NCBI GenBank assembly: GCA_014802015.1 | Contig: JAAVDB010000018.1 | Coordinates: 58,322-122,321 of the forward strand | Reading direction: 5' to 3' | DNA from: Bacteroides sp. | GTDB lineage: Bacteria > Bacteroidota > Bacteroidia > Bacteroidales > Muribaculaceae | DNA length: 64,000 bases | Shown here: positions 60,475-64,000 of the stretch, in pieces | Layout of the letters: each line of letters starts with the position of its first letter | How positions within the stretch are numbered: the first letter of the stretch is position 1 | Made by a program: the position numbers and the translations under genes | Notes under the pieces: model-generated | Database searches by the model: none | What the model was told of the DNA's origin: nothing | What the model saw: the letters and a program-made list of their open reading frames with translations, nothing else

Positions 60475-63400
60475 TTAGAATGTGACATTAAGACCGAATG
60501 AGAAACTCGGGCGATCCGAAAGCTGAATGGTGGTAAATCCGCCCTGGGTCGGAGTCTGACCCTTGAGATTCTTGTCGCACCATGTGTGCAGGTTATTACC
60601 CGAAGCATGGAGTTCGAGACGGTTGATGCCGAAACGAGCCAGCCACTGCTCGGGAATCTCATAGCTGAGGCTTACCGTCTGAAGCTTGAGGTAATCGGCG
60701 CTGACCACGCGGTAATCGCTGTAGTCATACATGTCCCAGTAGCTGTCGGCTATGGTCTGTACACCCTCCGAACTCATACTTGATGACCAGTGATTGCTAT
60801 ACTTGAAATAACTATCATTGCTATAACCGATAATCGCGGGGATGTTGGTGTGAGCCTCGTCACCCGGCTTCATCCAGCGGTCGAGATAGTCACGTGACAT
60901 GTTCTGGTCGGGACGGATATCGCCGGCATTATAGATTTTACCACCACCTGATCCGTAACTGCCCGATCCGTACATGCCGAACAGACGGGTCTTCGCACCG
61001 AGGCTGTAGGCAAACGAAGCGTTGAAATAAAGGCGTTTCCAGCGCAGACGCGTACTGAAGCTACCCGACATGTATGGTTCGCGCGAACCGGTCGCCACAA
61101 GCACTCTTGTATATGTGTCGTACTTGCTGAGGCCTACGAGATCCTGGTAGTGGTCAACCCAGTCATCAAACATGGGACCGCCGTCGACGGGACTGAGACC
61201 CAGATAACGGTAAGAATAGAACGTACCGATAGGCTGACCCTTCACGATGGCATTACCGTTGAGGAAGTCACTCAGCTCGTATGACTCACCCGCGGGGAGC
61301 GACTCGATCGAGTTGATAGTGCGTGAGAACTGACCAGAGATGCTCCACTGCCAGTCACGTGTCTGGATGGGACGTCCGGTGACCGAGATGCTGTAACCGT
61401 CATTGGAGATGTTACCGCCGTTGACGATATAAGACTCATAACCGTTGACGGTCGAGATAGTCTTGGACATGAAGGCATCCTTGGTGCGCTTGAAGTAAAG
61501 GTCAGCCTCCACTTCGAGTCGGTTGCCGAGGAACGCGAGGTCAAGACCAAAGTTCACGCTCGTGGTCTTCTCCCACTTCAGGTTAGGATTGGGATTGCGC
61601 ACTACCGATGAGGTATACTCGCCGTAATAACTGTCGAGAGGATTCTTCCTGATGATCATTATAGGCGACTCGGAACTGAGCATATTGCCCTGGAATCCGT
61701 ATGATCCCTTGACGATGAAACGGTCCAGCCACGTCTGCTGCTTGAAGAATCCGAGCTGGGCGGGGTCAAACGATCCTGACACCGACCAGATGGGGAGCAG
61801 CTTGTCATTGGAGGTGTCGCCGAAATTATTCGAGCCGTCCACACGGGCATTGGCGTTAAGGAATATCATTCGTTTCCAATTGTAGCTGACGGTCGCGTAG
61901 GCCGACACCACATTTGACTTGCTGTCGGTTATCGTCGGGACGTTCTCGGCCATCCACTCCTTATACATAGGATAATCGTCAAGGTTGATGCCGGACACAA
62001 ACGTCATGCCACGTTCGGGGAAATATCCGCGGGCTACGGATGTATAACCCTTGTAAGTGGTTGACGACGCCTCAAAACCTACACCTCCGCTGATGTTGTG
62101 TATGTCACCCTCGCCGAAATACTTATTGGCGTCCAGCTGTACGCGTGCGGTCCAGCTGTTGTTGCGCACATGATTTTTAGTCAGTTCTCCGCCGTAAGGC
62201 ATGAGGCTGTATTCGGGATCGAACGACTCGCCGTAATCACCGTAACGCAGCTCGGCCGCATACCATGACCTCTCGCCCCAGTAACTTTTAATATCGGTGT
62301 CCGAGTTGGTATAGGACAGGATGGCATTACCGCGCAGCCAGTCGGTGAAACGGAATTTCAGGTTGGCGTCGAATGTGTAGGACGACTGATCCTGCTCGAT
62401 GCCGCTGTTATCGAGTTCGTTGATTATATTAAACTTATGAGGATTCTGGTTGCTGCGCTCAGGCTTGGCATAATAGTATAGGTTACCTGAACGGTCATAG
62501 GCAGGCACTGCTCGGCTGGCCGAGTAAGCATAGTCGACGGGCGAGATGGATTCCTGATAATACTCGCGCTCGCTCACATTACCCTTGACACCGAACGATG
62601 CCGACAGCCAGCTGGAGAAGTTGACGTCGAGATTGACCAACGCGCTGTAACGGCGGTTTTTCGTTCCCTTGACCACGTCATCATTGTCAGTGTATCCGAG
62701 CGAAGCATAATACTGTCCTTTATCAGAACCGCCGCTGACACTCGCGTTATGCTGCTGTGAGAAACTGTCGTGAGTCAGCAGGTCAAACCAGTCGGTGTTG
62801 ACAGTCTCGATCCACGCCAGTTCGTCCTGAAACTGTGTATAGTTGATCTTGCCCTGATAGAGGCTCTGCATGAGGCCCTCGTATCCGACTAATGGAGCGA
62901 AGTCGTTGTATTTATAATGATCGGCAAACAGTTCGCGCGATATATTGACACGTTCCAGCGAGTTCATAACATCGACCGACTTGTCGGAGTAGTGGGGACG
63001 GCGTTTCCAGGTGAACGTGTTGTTGTAGCGGATCTGAGGCTTACCCTCGCGGCCACGCTTGGTGGTGATGACGATGACACCGTTGGCAGCCTTCGTGCCG
63101 TAGAGAGCCGTGGCCGAGGCATCCTTGAGGACGTCAAGTCGCTCGATATCCTGGGGATTGAGTCCGGCGATGGCGTTACCGATACGGTTCACATAATCGG
63201 GGTCATTGAGGTCCTCGGCCGAGATGGGCACGGGATCGTTGACCACGATACCGTCCACTACCCACAGCGGCTCGCGGTTACCGATGATCGATGACGTACC
63301 GCGGATACGGATCTTAGGCGTCACGCCCGTCTCGCCCGAATTGGACATATACATAAGGTCGGGCACCTGACCTTCGAGCATCTGGTCGATGCTGATAGCA

Positions 63401-63867
63401 TCGGGACGGAGTATGTCCTCAGCCTTGATACTGGTGATGGAACTTGTCGACGCACGCTTGTCGATGACCTGATAGCCGGTCACGACGACATCTTCCAGCA
63501 CATTGGTATCGTCTTCGAGATAGATTGTCAGCGGCTTGCCGCGCCACGGCAGTTCCTGACGCTTCATACCTATGTACGACACAACGATCGTGGCATTCTC
63601 CTTCCCTCGGGCCGGGAGTGAGAATAAACCGTCAATGTCGGTTGAAGTAGCATTCTTGGGAGTGTTTTTCATCCACACGGACGCACCCGGCAGGGGGTCG
63701 CCGTTTACATCTAATACAATACCCTTAATATCAGTGGTTTGTACTGAATCGGGGGGGGTAATTTGAGCGGCCGAATTAGCCTCGGATGCATGCGTCACGA
63801 CCGGCGTATGCACGGCCAGCAACCCTATGGCCAACAGCGAGCTCTTAATCAATCTGTCTTTTCTCAT
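60475..63867 (-). CDS. SusC/RagA-family TonB-dependent outer-membrane receptor
   Basis: 1130 residues. Signal peptide, then a carboxypeptidase-regulatory-like domain (TDIKGIVLDVNGDPLPGASVWMK), then a TonB-box region (EDVVVTGYQV), a plug (LEGQVPDLMYMSN, IRIRGTSSIIGNREPLWVVDGIVV, LKDASATALYGTKAANGVIVITTK) and a 22-strand barrel ending FGLNVTF. It imports a ligand energised by TonB; the exbB/exbD/tonB operon of this window is a candidate partner. There is no extra STN domain and no anti-sigma/sigma pair, so control is not of the sigma type. First gene of the locus. Confidence 0.95.
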   Translation of the reverse strand: MRKDRLIKSSLLAIGLLAVHTPVVTHASEANSAAQITPPDSVQTTDIKGIVLDVNGDPLPGASVWMKNTPKNATSTDIDGLFSLPARGKENATIVVSYIGMKRQELPWRGKPLTIYLEDDTNVLEDVVVTGYQVIDKRASTSSITSIKAEDILRPDAISIDQMLEGQVPDLMYMSNSGETGVTPKIRIRGTSSIIGNREPLWVVDGIVVNDPVPISAEDLNDPDYVNRIGNAIAGLNPQDIERLDVLKDASATALYGTKAANGVIVITTKRGREGKPQIRYNNTFTWKRRPHYSDKSVDVMNSLERVNISRELFADHYKYNDFAPLVGYEGLMQSLYQGKINYTQFQDELAWIETVNTDWFDLLTHDSFSQQHNASVSGGSDKGQYYASLGYTDNDDVVKGTKNRRYSALVNLDVNFSSWLSASFGVKGNVSEREYYQESISPVDYAYSASRAVPAYDRSGNLYYYAKPERSNQNPHKFNIINELDNSGIEQDQSSYTFDANLKFRFTDWLRGNAILSYTNSDTDIKSYWGERSWYAAELRYGDYGESFDPEYSLMPYGGELTKNHVRNNSWTARVQLDANKYFGEGDIHNISGGVGFEASSTTYKGYTSVARGYFPERGMTFVSGINLDDYPMYKEWMAENVPTITDSKSNVVSAYATVSYNWKRMIFLNANARVDGSNNFGDTSNDKLLPIWSVSGSFDPAQLGFFKQQTWLDRFIVKGSYGFQGNMLSSESPIMIIRKNPLDSYYGEYTSSVVRNPNPNLKWEKTTSVNFGLDLAFLGNRLEVEADLYFKRTKDAFMSKTISTVNGYESYIVNGGNISNDGYSISVTGRPIQTRDWQWSISGQFSRTINSIESLPAGESYELSDFLNGNAIVKGQPIGTFYSYRYLGLSPVDGGPMFDDWVDHYQDLVGLSKYDTYTRVLVATGSREPYMSGSFSTRLRWKRLYFNASFAYSLGAKTRLFGMYGSGSYGSGGGKIYNAGDIRPDQNMSRDYLDRWMKPGDEAHTNIPAIIGYSNDSYFKYSNHWSSSMSSEGVQTIADSYWDMYDYSDYRVVSADYLKLQTVSLSYEIPEQWLARFGINRLELHASGNNLHTWCDKNLKGQTPTQGGFTTIQLSDRPSFSFGLNVTF

Positions 63868-63918
63868 ATAAGGAATGAGCTAATGATGGTTTGTGATAAA
63901 ATATAGTATTTATAAATG

Positions 63919-63948
63919 CAAAAGTAGAAAAAAATTCTTTAATTCAAA
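63919..63948 (-). promoter_or_regulatory. Promoter of the SusC/D-thioredoxin operon
   Basis: On the minus strand TTTG (63945-63948), 18 bases, TACTTTTG (63919-63926), 51 bases above the susC start. Spacing is slightly short. Nothing further is seen in the AT-rich end of the window. Confidence 0.55.
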
Positions 63949-64000
63949 ATATTTTGTCACTATCAGAGCTGAATTTGCTACAAAACAATCTGTTTTTAAC

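Noticed and set aside
60475..63867. Polysaccharide utilisation locus with linked glycoside hydrolases
   Set aside because: The operon encodes no glycosidase, lyase or sigma/anti-sigma regulator; the nearby GH31-like domain lacks a catalytic barrel and is on the other strand.

Overview
The window looks like chromosomal DNA of a Bacteroidales gut bacterium. A member of Muribaculaceae or a close relative is my best guess, at low confidence below order level. Direct support comes from repeated Bacteroidetes-type promoters (TTTG, about 20 bases, TAnnTTTG), a SusC/SusD outer-membrane import pair, a six-gene Na+-translocating NADH:quinone reductase operon, an Fkp-type fucose kinase end, and an sppA-lpxK-pnp-thiL gene string. 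There is no rRNA operon, CRISPR array, insertion sequence, integrase or phage module. Almost all of it reads as core genome; the only accessory-looking parts are a HigB/HigA toxin-antitoxin pair, an orphan glycosidase-like domain, and the SusC/D locus at the right end.

Layout, left to right. 1-2.1 kb: end of the fucokinase gene and a secreted protein. 2.3-2.5 kb: tRNA-Ser. 2.7-6.3 kb (minus): energisation operon exbB-exbD-exbD-tonB behind a leader of about 280 bases. 6.4-12.5 kb (plus): nqrABCDEF. 12.6-14.3 kb: a small membrane protein, recO, and rpsT bracketed by two identical tRNA-Glu genes. 14.4-20 kb: a tripartite heavy-metal-type RND efflux system. 20-22.2 kb: a HAD phosphatase and trpB2. 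22.3-27.2 kb (minus): clpP-clpX-recQ and an FtsE-like ATPase. 27.3-28.9 kb: an RNA methyltransferase and a Pro/Asn/Gly-rich secreted protein. 29-33.9 kb (minus): sppA-lpxK-pnp-thiL. 34-38.6 kb (plus): mazG coupled to a PD-(D/E)XK nuclease-like gene, then a secreted M16 peptidase. 38.7-40.3 kb: an APC-family permease and initiator tRNA-Met. 40.5-45.6 kb: two rhomboid proteases, an endonuclease/exonuclease/phosphatase-family protein and an M3 peptidase. 45.6-53.2 kb: purL, then etfB-etfA-acyl-CoA dehydrogenase. 53.2-54.7 kb: a stand-alone GH31-type N-terminal domain and HigBA. 54.8-63.9 kb (minus): susC-susD, two accessory lipoproteins and two TlpA-like thioredoxins.

How the parts fit together. 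Na+-NQR oxidises NADH and builds a sodium gradient. ExbB/ExbD/TonB transmit inner-membrane ion energy to TonB-dependent receptors such as the SusC at the right end. EtfAB with the acyl-CoA dehydrogenase forms a second flavin electron route. The SusC/D locus with periplasmic thioredoxins is the strongest candidate for an incompletely described system: a surface importer whose accessory proteins suggest a redox-active or peptide-like cargo rather than a plain glycan. That reading is an inference from gene content, because no glycoside hydrolase sits in the operon.
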